Assembly: GCA_047605605.1 (NCBI GenBank)
Contig: JASGFG010000079.1
Coordinates: 1-17,964, forward strand
Direction: 5' to 3'
Source of the DNA: JAATGA01 sp047605605
GTDB lineage: Bacteria; Pseudomonadota; Alphaproteobacteria; Rhodobacterales; Rhodobacteraceae
DNA length: 17,964 bases
In this document: one piece after another, positions 8,269 to 15,034 of the stretch
How the letters are laid out: the number at the start of each line of letters is the position of its first letter
Position numbering within the stretch: position 1 is the stretch's first letter
Position numbers and translations under genes: made by a program
The notes under the pieces: generated by a model
What the model was told of the DNA's origin: nothing
Database searches by the model: none
What the model saw: the letters and a program-made list of their open reading frames with translations, nothing else

Positions 8269-9105
8269 TCAGGCCAGGGCCAACAGCCTTGCGTCGGTTT
8301 GCGAGGTGGAAACCGGCAGCGGCCCGCGCCCGTCCTTCAGCAGCCGCCCGATCTGGGCATCGGCCTGAGGGGAAAGGGCTGCGTAAAGCTGGCGGAACAG
8401 CAGTCGCGCCTCGGCCCCGTGCCAGTCGGCGGGCAGGGCCGCGGCAGGCAGGCAGGGGTCGCGCAGCAGCACGCCCCGGAACACATGGACCAGCAGCAGC
8501 CGCGCGACCAGCGCATCCTCGGCGCCGATCCTGCGGCCAAGCGCCAGATCCGCCAGCAACGGGCCGAACCGGTCCAACATCGCCTGATAGCGCGCCTGCA
8601 AGGCGCTCAGATCCCAGAAGGCCGCCATGGGCGAAGGGTCGGCCGGCGCCTCGGCCCGCAGGATCAGCGCGGCGGGGGGCATCGCCTCTCCCCGGTCGGG
8701 GCAGAGCCAGACATCGCCCCCCATCCGCGCCATCCGGTGCCGCCGTGCCTCATCCTCGGCCAGGCTGGGGGCGTAAAGGACGAACCAGCGGGCAGGCTCC
8801 ACCTCTTGCGTGTAAAGCAGCCGCGCAGCCTCGGCGAATTCTGCCCGCGCCTCGGGCGCAAGGCGATAGAAGCTGCGCCGCCCCGCCCGTTCCCCTTCCA
8901 GCCGGCCCGAGGACACCAGGCGCGAGGTTGCGGTGCGCACCAGATTTTCGCTGATCCCCACGCGGTCGCAGATCTCGATCAGGCTGCCCATCCACAGCAC
9001 TTCGCCGCGCGGCACCACCACATCGCCATAGACCGTGACGATGAACGAGGCCGCCGTCAGCGGCAGCCCCTGCATCAATTCCTCGATCAAGGCGGTTCTT
9101 GGCAT
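8269..9105 (-). CDS. paaX: PaaX, phenylacetyl-CoA-responsive transcriptional repressor
   Basis: The 278-residue protein begins MPRTALIEELMQGLPLTAASFIVTVYGDVV, characteristic of PaaX. A winged helix-turn-helix follows at about residues 37-82 (SLIEICDRVGISENLVRTA, then RRSFYRLA as the wing). The C-terminal PaaX domain contains RWFVLYAP (106-113) and GDVWLCPD. Family knowledge: PaaX (GntR-like) represses the paa genes and releases DNA on binding phenylacetyl-CoA. It is somewhat shorter than the E. coli protein (about 316 residues). I chose the ATG at 9105, which has a purine-rich site (AGGGGA) 7 nt upstream; 17 further in-frame codons upstream look unrelated. It lies immediately upstream of the paa promoter, in the same direction, and follows the rpiR-type gene by 54 nt. 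Confidence 0.93.
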   Translation of the reverse strand: MPRTALIEELMQGLPLTAASFIVTVYGDVVVPRGEVLWMGSLIEICDRVGISENLVRTATSRLVSSGRLEGERAGRRSFYRLAPEARAEFAEAARLLYTQEVEPARWFVLYAPSLAEDEARRHRMARMGGDVWLCPDRGEAMPPAALILRAEAPADPSPMAAFWDLSALQARYQAMLDRFGPLLADLALGRRIGAEDALVARLLLVHVFRGVLLRDPCLPAAALPADWHGAEARLLFRQLYAALSPQADAQIGRLLKDGRGPLPVSTSQTDARLLALA

Positions 9106-9127
9106 TCCGTTTCCCCTGCCGCGACAG

Positions 9128-9156
9128 GCGGTAGGCGCGTCACGCCCGAATGTCAA
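9128..9156 (-). promoter_or_regulatory. paaX: Possible own promoter of paaX (consensus -35, poor -10)
   Basis: A perfect TTGACA lies at 9151-9156 on the minus strand, just after the stop of the rpiR-type gene. At 17 nt spacing the -10 would be TACCGC (9128-9133), a poor match. Alphaproteobacterial promoters often keep TTGAC with a loose -10, so a separate paaX transcript is possible but unproven. Confidence 0.3.
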
Positions 9157-9159
9157 ACG

Positions 9160-10014
9160 TCAGAACAGGTTCAACTCGCGCAGCAGCGCGGGCCAGGCCG
9201 CCAGCCGCGCCCGCGCGCTGGCCGGGTCGCAGGCCGCCACCGAATGGGTGATCAGGCTGAGAAGCGAGGCCAGCGGCCCCGAGCTTTCGACATAGGCGTG
9301 AACCTTGCTGACCACGAAGAAGACAAAGGGCGTATGCGCGGCGGCCCAGGTGTTCAGCTCCTCGGTCACGACGACGACCTGCATCCCCGCCGCCACGGCC
9401 AGCTTTACCACCGGCTCCGCCTCGCGCGCATAGGGCACAGTGTCGATCAGGATCAGACAGCGGCCCTGCGGACGGCCGGGCAGCCATTCGGCAAGGCCGG
9501 AGTCATGCGCCGTGACGAAGCGGACGCCATCGCGGATGATCGACAGGCGGCGGCTGAAATCCTCGGCCGCGCCCTTGACGGTCTGGAACCCGGTCACGAA
9601 CACCTCGTCCGCGGCGTGGATCGCGGCCATCGCCTGCCCCCATTCGGGGCGGGCGACCTGCGTGCCGATGGCCAGCACCGCCTCGGCATCGCGGCGGATC
9701 AGCGTGCCCATCTCGCCATCCAGCAGCCGCAGGTAAAGATCGCCGCCCGAAAGCTGCACCGCGCCGCGCGCCTGAAACTCCTCTTTCAGCGCGGCAATCC
9801 CGCGATAGCCCAGGCGGCGCAGGAACCGGCTGACGGTGATCTCGCTCACGCCGGTTTTCGCGGCGATGGTCGCGCCGGTTTCCAGCCCCAGAACCGCCTC
9901 GTTCCGGGTCAGCCATTGGGCGATCACCGCCTCGGATTTCGTCAACTCTCCCTCGATTGCCTGCAAACGCAGCACGAGCGGAGAGGGCGATGCGGGTTCA
10001 GCGCTGTCGTTCAT
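9160..10014 (-). CDS. RpiR/MurR-family transcriptional regulator (HTH plus SIS domain)
   Basis: This 284-residue regulator starts at the ATG at 10014 (MNDSAEPASPSPLVLRLQAI). The N-terminal HTH_6 domain spans about residues 15-80, with the recognition region TIAAKTGVSEITVSRFLRRL (49-68). Residues 133-260 form an SIS domain, the fold that usually binds phosphosugars. Its two ligand loops are unusual: VFVTGFQTVKGAA (138-150) replaces the common GxGxS loop, and LIDTVPYAREAE (189-200) replaces the SxSG(E/D)T loop. A sugar-phosphate effector is therefore unlikely, and an amine or other transported compound seems more plausible (inference). It is transcribed divergently from the ABC importer operon, the usual position of a local regulator, and lies 54 nt upstream of paaX in the same direction. 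Confidence 0.88.
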   Translation of the reverse strand: MNDSAEPASPSPLVLRLQAIEGELTKSEAVIAQWLTRNEAVLGLETGATIAAKTGVSEITVSRFLRRLGYRGIAALKEEFQARGAVQLSGGDLYLRLLDGEMGTLIRRDAEAVLAIGTQVARPEWGQAMAAIHAADEVFVTGFQTVKGAAEDFSRRLSIIRDGVRFVTAHDSGLAEWLPGRPQGRCLILIDTVPYAREAEPVVKLAVAAGMQVVVVTEELNTWAAAHTPFVFFVVSKVHAYVESSGPLASLLSLITHSVAACDPASARARLAAWPALLRELNLF

Positions 10015-10017
10015 GAT

Positions 10018-10072
10018 ATTTCTTGTGTCATTTCTTTTCGATGTTAGCGTTCTGTCATCAGCATAACAAGAA
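10018..10072. repeat. Repeats in the divergent rpiR / ABC-importer control region
   Basis: ATTTCTT occurs twice in direct orientation, at 10018-10024 and 10030-10036 (12-nt period), and TTCTTGT (10020-10026) has an inverted partner ACAAGAA at 10066-10072. The 95-nt intergenic region is AT-richer than its surroundings. These are candidate binding sites for the RpiR-type regulator; short repeats like these could also be chance. Confidence 0.3.
10041..10069 (-). promoter_or_regulatory. Candidate promoter of the rpiR-type gene
   Basis: On the minus strand TTGTTA (10064-10069) and TAACAT (10041-10046) are separated by 17 nt, each matching four consensus bases. The predicted start is close to the ATG at 10014, leaving a short leader. 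I could not find a comparably good promoter facing the ABC importer on the plus strand. Confidence 0.4.
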
Positions 10073-10109
10073 TCGGCGCCGAATGCGCGCCCCGACCGGG
10101 AGAAATGCC

Positions 10110-11129
10110 ATGAAAGCCATGCTTTGCGCCCTGCCCTTTGTCCTTGCCGCCGCCACGGCACAGGCCGAAGAGACTTTGGCGATCTACAACTGGGGTGACT
10201 ACATCAACCCCGAGGTTCTGACCAAGTTCACCGCCGAGACGGGAATCAAGGTTACGCTGGACACCTATTCCTCCAACGAGGAGATGCTGGCGAAAATACA
10301 GGCGGGGGCGACCGGCTATGACATCGTCCTGCCTTCGGTCTGGATGCAGGACATCATGGTCAAGCTGGGCCTGCTGGAACAGACGAACATCGACAAGGAC
10401 CCGGCCTTTGCCAATATCGACCCCGCCTTCCTCCGGTCAAAGGAGGATCCGGCCAGCAGCTATTGCCTGCCCTATGCCTGGGGCACAGTCGGCATCTTCT
10501 ATGACGAAAGCCAGACCGGCCCGATCAAGGGCTGGAAGGATTTCTTCGAGATCCCGGCAAAGACCGGCAAGAAGATCACCCTGCTGGACGACATGCGCGA
10601 GGTTCTGGGCATGGGCCTGATCATGACCGGCAAGTCGGTGAACTCCACCGACCCGGCCGAGATCCAGGCGGCGGCGGATTACGTCATCGGCCACAAGAAG
10701 GACGTGACCGCCTTCACCTATGAATCCATGGCGCTGCTGCAATCGGGCGACATCGCGGCGGCGCATTACTTCGTGGGCGGCAACGTGTTCTTCGTCGACA
10801 AGCCCAACGTCAAATACGTCATCCCCGAGGAAGGGGCGACGATGTATCAGGAAAACCTTTGCGTGCTGAAGGACGCCCCCCACAAGGAGGCGGCGATGAA
10901 GTTCCTGCAATTCTACCTGAAGCCCGAGATTGCGGCGCTGAACGTCAGCCAGCAGTTCAACGGCACGCCGAACAAGCCCGCGAACGAGTTGACGCCGGAT
11001 TTCATCAAGTCGAACCCAAACATCAACGTGCCCGCGGAAACCCTGTCGCGGTTGCAGATCTTCCAGGACCTGGGCGCCGCGCTGAAGTTCTATGACCGGG
11101 CCTGGAACGCGATCCGCACGGCACAATGA
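10110..11129 (+). CDS. Periplasmic substrate-binding protein of a polyamine-type ABC importer (PotD/PotF-like)
   Basis: The 339-residue protein starts at the ATG at 10110, preceded by GGGAG at 7 nt spacing. A signal peptide (MKAMLCALPFVLAAATAQA) probably ends after residue 19, placing the protein in the periplasm. The mature start LAIYNWGDYINPEVL is diagnostic of the PotD/PotF group, as is GYDIVLPS at 69-76. Relative to spermidine-binding residues known from E. coli PotD, Trp28, Tyr31, Ser76, Asp161 and Glu164 appear kept. The tyrosine after PS is tryptophan (Trp78), and the WMD motif holding the amine-binding aspartate is Tyr246-Gln-Glu248. The ligand is therefore probably an amine, but perhaps not spermidine or putrescine. 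The stop overlaps the ATPase start (ATGA). Confidence 0.92.
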   Translation: MKAMLCALPFVLAAATAQAEETLAIYNWGDYINPEVLTKFTAETGIKVTLDTYSSNEEMLAKIQAGATGYDIVLPSVWMQDIMVKLGLLEQTNIDKDPAFANIDPAFLRSKEDPASSYCLPYAWGTVGIFYDESQTGPIKGWKDFFEIPAKTGKKITLLDDMREVLGMGLIMTGKSVNSTDPAEIQAAADYVIGHKKDVTAFTYESMALLQSGDIAAAHYFVGGNVFFVDKPNVKYVIPEEGATMYQENLCVLKDAPHKEAAMKFLQFYLKPEIAALNVSQQFNGTPNKPANELTPDFIKSNPNINVPAETLSRLQIFQDLGAALKFYDRAWNAIRTAQ

Positions 11130-12196
11130 AACCGCTGCTGGAAATCCGCGCCGCCCGCCGCATTTTCACCACGCCCGAGGGCCGCAGCTTCGCGGCGCTC
11201 GACGGGGTGGACCTGACGGTCGGGGATGGCGAGTTCGTCACCCTGCTTGGCCCCTCGGGCTGCGGCAAGACCACGCTTCTGCGCGCGATTGCCGGGTTCG
11301 AGGCGCTGGACGATGGCGCGATCCGGCTGGAGGGGGCCGACCTGACCGGCCTGCCCCCGCACCGTCGCCCGGTGAACACCGTGTTCCAGAGCTATGCCCT
11401 GTTCCCGCACATGACCGTCGCCCGCAATGTGGGCTATGCGCTGGAGGTGCAGGGCGCCCCCCGCGCGCAGCGCGAGGCCGAGGTGGCCGAGGCCCTGGCC
11501 AAGGTGGGCCTGTCGGATTTCGGCAGCCGCCGCCCCGCACAGCTTTCGGGCGGACAACGGCAGCGGGTGGCGCTGGCCCGCGCCATCGTGGCCAGGCCCC
11601 GGCTGCTGCTCCTGGACGAGCCGCTGTCCGCGCTGGACCGCAACCTGCGCCAGCAGATGCAGTTCGAGCTGAAGGATCTGCAACACCGCCTTGGCATCGC
11701 CTTTGTCTTCGTCACCCATGACCAGGAAGAGGCGCTGACCATGTCCGACCGCATCGTGGTGATGCGCGCCGGGCGGATCGAACAGGCCGGCCCCCCGCGC
11801 GAGATCTATCGCCGGCCCGCCACCCGTTTCGTGGCCGAGTTCATCGGCGAGACGAACCTTCTGCCCGCCACCGTGACCGCAATTTCGTTCGACAGTGCCC
11901 TGATCTCCGTGGCGGGGCTTGACCTGACCGTTCCGGCGGCCGGTCTGCAACCCGGCGCGCGGGTTCTGGCGGCGATCCGGCCGGCCGATTTCGCGCTGGC
12001 CCCCGCGGGCCTTCCCGGCACCGTGCGACGCGCGACCTATCTGGGCGCCGACCTGCATCTGAAGGTCGCCCCCGATGCCGAGGGGCCCGAGATAGGGGTC
12101 GTCGCGCGGGACACGGCGCAGGCTCCGCGCGAAGGCGACCGGGTGTTCCTCTCGGTCGACCCGGCGCAGGTGCATCTGATGGAGGGCGCGGCATGA
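11126..12196 (+). CDS. ABC transporter ATP-binding protein, PotA-like
   Basis: This 356-residue cytoplasmic ATPase powers the importer. All nucleotide-binding motifs are present: Walker A GPSGCGKTT (42-50), Q-loop Gln88, signature LSGGQRQRVALARA (140-153), Walker B LLLLDEPLSALD (160-171) and switch histidine His198 in VTHDQEEAL. The C-terminal part from about residue 240 is a TOBE-type domain common to polyamine, iron and sugar importers. The ATG overlaps the preceding stop by 4 nt, and its own stop overlaps the first permease by 4 nt. PotA is the closest well-known relative; the symbol is left blank because the transported compound is uncertain. Confidence 0.95.
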   Translation: MKPLLEIRAARRIFTTPEGRSFAALDGVDLTVGDGEFVTLLGPSGCGKTTLLRAIAGFEALDDGAIRLEGADLTGLPPHRRPVNTVFQSYALFPHMTVARNVGYALEVQGAPRAQREAEVAEALAKVGLSDFGSRRPAQLSGGQRQRVALARAIVARPRLLLLDEPLSALDRNLRQQMQFELKDLQHRLGIAFVFVTHDQEEALTMSDRIVVMRAGRIEQAGPPREIYRRPATRFVAEFIGETNLLPATVTAISFDSALISVAGLDLTVPAAGLQPGARVLAAIRPADFALAPAGLPGTVRRATYLGADLHLKVAPDAEGPEIGVVARDTAQAPREGDRVFLSVDPAQVHLMEGAA

Positions 12197-13074
12197 TCCG
12201 CGCGGCCCGCCTTCGCCTGCTGGGGCTGCTGGCGCCGGTGACGCTGTTCCTTGGCATCTTCTTTCTGATCCCGCTGGCCACCATCGCGGTCTTTTCCTTT
12301 CTGACCCCCGGCCTTTACGGCGGGGTGGAATGGGCCTTCTATCACTGGAACTATGGCCGGATCTTCGGCTGGGCCGACGGCATGAACGAGGTGTTCGAGC
12401 CGGTCTACCTGCAAATCCTGGGCCGGTCGCTGGTGCTGGCCACGGCGACGGTGATCCTGTGCCTGCTGCTGTGCTATCCCGTCGCCTTCTGGGTGGCAAA
12501 GCTGCCGGAACGCTGGCGGATGGTGTTCCTGTTCCTGATCACCCTGCCGTTCTTCGCCAGCCTGATCGTGCGGCTTTATGCGTGGCTGCTGATCCTGAAA
12601 CCCTCGGGGCTGCTGAACACGGTGCTGATGTCGGCCGGAATCGTCACCCAGCCGCTGGAGATCCTGTATACCCCCACGGCGGTCGTCCTTGGCATGGTCT
12701 ATGTGGCGCTGCCCTTCATGTTCCTGCCGCTCTTCGCCTCGATCGACACGCTGGACCCCGCGCTGGCCGAGGCGTCGGGCGATCTGGGCGCGCGGCCCTG
12801 GCAGACCTTCCTGAAGGTCACGCTGCCGCAGACGGTGCCGGGGATCGTGGCCGGGTCGATCATCGTCTTCATCCCCTCGGTCGGGAACTTCATCGTGCCC
12901 GACGTGCTGGGCGGGGCAAAGGGGCTGATGACCGGCAACCTGATCGAGCAGCAGTTCCTGTCGTCGCGCAACTGGCCCTTCGGCTCGGCGCTGGCCATGG
13001 TGATCATGGCGGTGGTGCTGGCCGTGCTGATGGTCTTTGGCAGCCGCGCGCGCAAGGCGGGGGGCGTGGCATGA
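12193..13074 (+). CDS. ABC transporter permease, PotB-like
   Basis: This 293-residue inner-membrane protein has about six hydrophobic segments, at roughly residues 9-37, 77-103, 109-135, 162-184, 215-236 and 264-284. The cytoplasmic EAA loop that docks with the ATPase is at 193-212 (EASGDLGARPWQTF then KVTLP). A long periplasmic stretch with HWNYGRIFGWADG follows the first helix, as in PotB proteins. It is joined to the ATPase and the second permease genes by 4-nt ATGA overlaps, so the transporter subunits should be translated in balance. Confidence 0.95.
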   Translation: MIRAARLRLLGLLAPVTLFLGIFFLIPLATIAVFSFLTPGLYGGVEWAFYHWNYGRIFGWADGMNEVFEPVYLQILGRSLVLATATVILCLLLCYPVAFWVAKLPERWRMVFLFLITLPFFASLIVRLYAWLLILKPSGLLNTVLMSAGIVTQPLEILYTPTAVVLGMVYVALPFMFLPLFASIDTLDPALAEASGDLGARPWQTFLKVTLPQTVPGIVAGSIIVFIPSVGNFIVPDVLGGAKGLMTGNLIEQQFLSSRNWPFGSALAMVIMAVVLAVLMVFGSRARKAGGVA

Positions 13075-13895
13075 AGCGTCCGTTCCTGACCGGCTTTTCG
13101 CTGCTGTTCTTCGTGTTCCTTTACGCGCCGCTTCTGGTGATCGTCGGCTATTCCTTCAACGCCAATCCGGTGAACATGCTGATCTGGGACGGCTTTACGC
13201 TGGACTGGTACAAGGGCCTGTTCGGGTTGGGCGAGCGGGCGATGGACCCCAACCAGCGCGCGCTTTACATCGAAAGCACGCCGCAGCTGCTGGCCGCATT
13301 GCGCAATTCCCTGATCGTGGCGATGTCCACCACGGCGATCGCGACGGTCCTTGGCACCTGCACCGCGCTGGCGCTGCGCCATCGGTTTCGCGGGCGGGGG
13401 ATCTATGCCGCCGGGCTGAACCTGCCGATGATGATGCCGGACATCGTGCTGGGGATCGGGCTGCTGATCTTTTTCTCGACCGTCGGGATGCAGCTTTCGC
13501 TGATCACCATCATCCTTGGCCAATGCACCTTCCTCATCTCCTATGTCTTCATCGTGGTGCAGGCGCGGCTGGCCGGCCTCGACCCCGCACTGGAGGAGGC
13601 ATCGGCCGACCTTGGCGCCGGGCCGTTGCAGACGTTTCGCAAGGTCACGCTGCCGCAGCTGGCGCCGGGCCTTCTGGGCGGGGCGCTTCTGGCCTTCGTC
13701 ATTTCGATGGACGATCTGGTCATCACCTATTTCATCTCGGGCACCGGGTCGCAGACCCTGCCGATCTACATCTTCGGCATGATCCGCCGCGGGGTGAAGC
13801 CCGAGATCAACGCAATCGCAACGCTTATCATCCTGGCCTCGGTGCTGATCGCCGCCCTTGGCCTGTGGCTGCGCGCCAGAGAGAACCGGAAGTGA
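13071..13895 (+). CDS. ABC transporter permease, PotC-like
   Basis: This 274-residue membrane protein starts at the ATG at 13071, overlapping the preceding stop by 4 nt. It opens with a hydrophobic helix and the PotC-like block LYAPLLVIVGYSFN (17-30). Further membrane segments lie near 78-102, 115-137, 141-163, 198-218 and 247-267. The EAA loop is at 176-195 (EEASADLGAGPLQTFRKVTL). MDDLVITYF (213-221) near the C-terminus is typical of PotC permeases. It should pair with the upstream permease as a heterodimeric membrane channel. Confidence 0.95.
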   Translation: MKRPFLTGFSLLFFVFLYAPLLVIVGYSFNANPVNMLIWDGFTLDWYKGLFGLGERAMDPNQRALYIESTPQLLAALRNSLIVAMSTTAIATVLGTCTALALRHRFRGRGIYAAGLNLPMMMPDIVLGIGLLIFFSTVGMQLSLITIILGQCTFLISYVFIVVQARLAGLDPALEEASADLGAGPLQTFRKVTLPQLAPGLLGGALLAFVISMDDLVITYFISGTGSQTLPIYIFGMIRRGVKPEINAIATLIILASVLIAALGLWLRARENRK

Positions 13896-13900
13896 AAGAC

Positions 13901-14968
13901 ATGCCCCCCAAACCCCGTGCCCGCGACCTGGGCCTGCCCTTTCCCGGCACGCCGGGGCCGCACAACGCCATCACCGACGTGCCGGGGGTAGAGGTCGGGT
14001 TCTGCACCCTGACCGATCCGGCTCAATCCCTGCGCACCGGCGTGACCGCCATCCTGCCGCGCGGGCGGGGGACCACGCCGATTCCGGTCTGGGCCGGGCA
14101 TTATGCGCTGAACGGCAATGGCGAGATGACAGGCACCCACTGGATCGACGATGCGGGCTATTTCCTGGGGCCGGTGATGATCTCGAACACCCATGCCATC
14201 GGGGCCTGTCATACCGGCGCGGTGCAATGGATGATCGACACCTATGCCGACCATTTCCGCGGCCATGCCTGGGCGATGCCCGTCTGCGCCGAAACCTATG
14301 ACGGCGTGCTGAACGACATCACCCGGCTGGCCGTCACGCCCGCCCATGCCCGCGCCGCGCTGGACGGGGCCCGCCCCGGCCCTGTGGCCGAAGGGTCCAC
14401 CGGCGGCGGCAACGGCATGATCGCCTATGAATTCAAGGGCGGCACCGGCACGGCATCCCGCCGCGTGACCGCGGGCGCGGACTATACGGTCGCCGCATTG
14501 GTGCAGGCGAATTTCGGCATCCGGCCCTGGCTGACCATCCTTGGCAAACCCGTCGGCCGGATGATGCCCGAAGGCCGCCTGCTGGAGGAAGAGATGGGTT
14601 CGATCATCGTGGTGATCGCCACCGATGCGCCGCTGTCCGGCCTGTCGCTGCGGGCGCTGGCGAAACGGGCGGCGCTTGGTATCGGGCGGTCGGGCACGGC
14701 GGGGGGCAATTCCTCGGGCGACATCTTCCTGGCGTTTTCCACCGCGAGCCCGCAGCCGATGGCCGAGCGCAAGGCCTTTACCCGCACGGTGACGGAACTG
14801 AATCCCGACCACCTCGACCCGATCTATCAGGCCGCGGTCGAGGCCGTGGACGAGGCGGTGATCAACGCCATGGTGGCCGGCGAGGATGCGCAGACTGTCC
14901 GCCCCCCCGGCAAGACCTGCCATGCCATCGACACGGCGCGACTGGCCGAAATCTTCGCACGGGAATGA
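13901..14968 (+). CDS. S58/P1-family self-processing aminopeptidase (DmpA-like)
   Basis: The 355-residue protein belongs to the Ntn-hydrolase-like S58 family, which includes DmpA L-aminopeptidase/D-esterase and beta-peptidyl aminopeptidases. The N-terminal block RDLGLPFPGTPGPHNAITDV (8-27) and VPGVEVGF are characteristic. The self-cleavage site that frees the catalytic serine is visible as EEEMG|SIIVVIATDAPL, with Ser234 as the predicted nucleophile. Other family residues are Tyr133 in ETYDG, Asn204 in QANFG, and GGNSSGD (268-274). No signal peptide is seen, so it is cytoplasmic. The ATG at 13901 lies 5 nt after the permease stop. A GTG at 13892 would overlap that stop by 4 nt, matching the other junctions, and adds three residues. 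Context suggests it hydrolyses a compound brought in by the importer. Confidence 0.9.
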   Translation: MPPKPRARDLGLPFPGTPGPHNAITDVPGVEVGFCTLTDPAQSLRTGVTAILPRGRGTTPIPVWAGHYALNGNGEMTGTHWIDDAGYFLGPVMISNTHAIGACHTGAVQWMIDTYADHFRGHAWAMPVCAETYDGVLNDITRLAVTPAHARAALDGARPGPVAEGSTGGGNGMIAYEFKGGTGTASRRVTAGADYTVAALVQANFGIRPWLTILGKPVGRMMPEGRLLEEEMGSIIVVIATDAPLSGLSLRALAKRAALGIGRSGTAGGNSSGDIFLAFSTASPQPMAERKAFTRTVTELNPDHLDPIYQAAVEAVDEAVINAMVAGEDAQTVRPPGKTCHAIDTARLAEIFARE

Positions 14969-14969
14969 G

Positions 14970-15000
14970 GCGCGCCTCTGGTCGCCGCGCCGCGGCGCGC
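14970..15000 (+). other. GC-rich palindromes after the peptidase gene
   Basis: Directly after the stop, GCGCGCC (14970-14976) can pair with GGCGCGC (14994-15000), and a perfect 14-bp palindrome CGCGCCGCGGCGCG occupies 14986-14999. No T-run follows. It may help end or protect the importer-peptidase transcript, but could be simple GC-rich spacer. Confidence 0.3.
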
Positions 15001-15034
15001 TAGCTGGGTCAGCGTCGTGGTCGGGGACAGGGTC

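Noticed and set aside
8227..10047. Open frame of 606 codons on the plus strand opposite paaX and the rpiR-type gene
   Set aside because: It is antisense to two recognisable regulators and crosses the divergent promoter region. The product is low-complexity Gln/Arg/Pro-rich without domains.
11090..12499. Open frame on the minus strand opposite the transporter ATPase
   Set aside because: The sense frame has every ABC ATPase motif. The antisense product is compositionally biased and unrecognisable.
14986..14999. 14-bp palindrome as an intrinsic terminator or attachment site
   Set aside because: No T-run, no matching copy elsewhere in the window and no integrase or tRNA nearby. Short self-complementary CG runs are frequent at this GC content.
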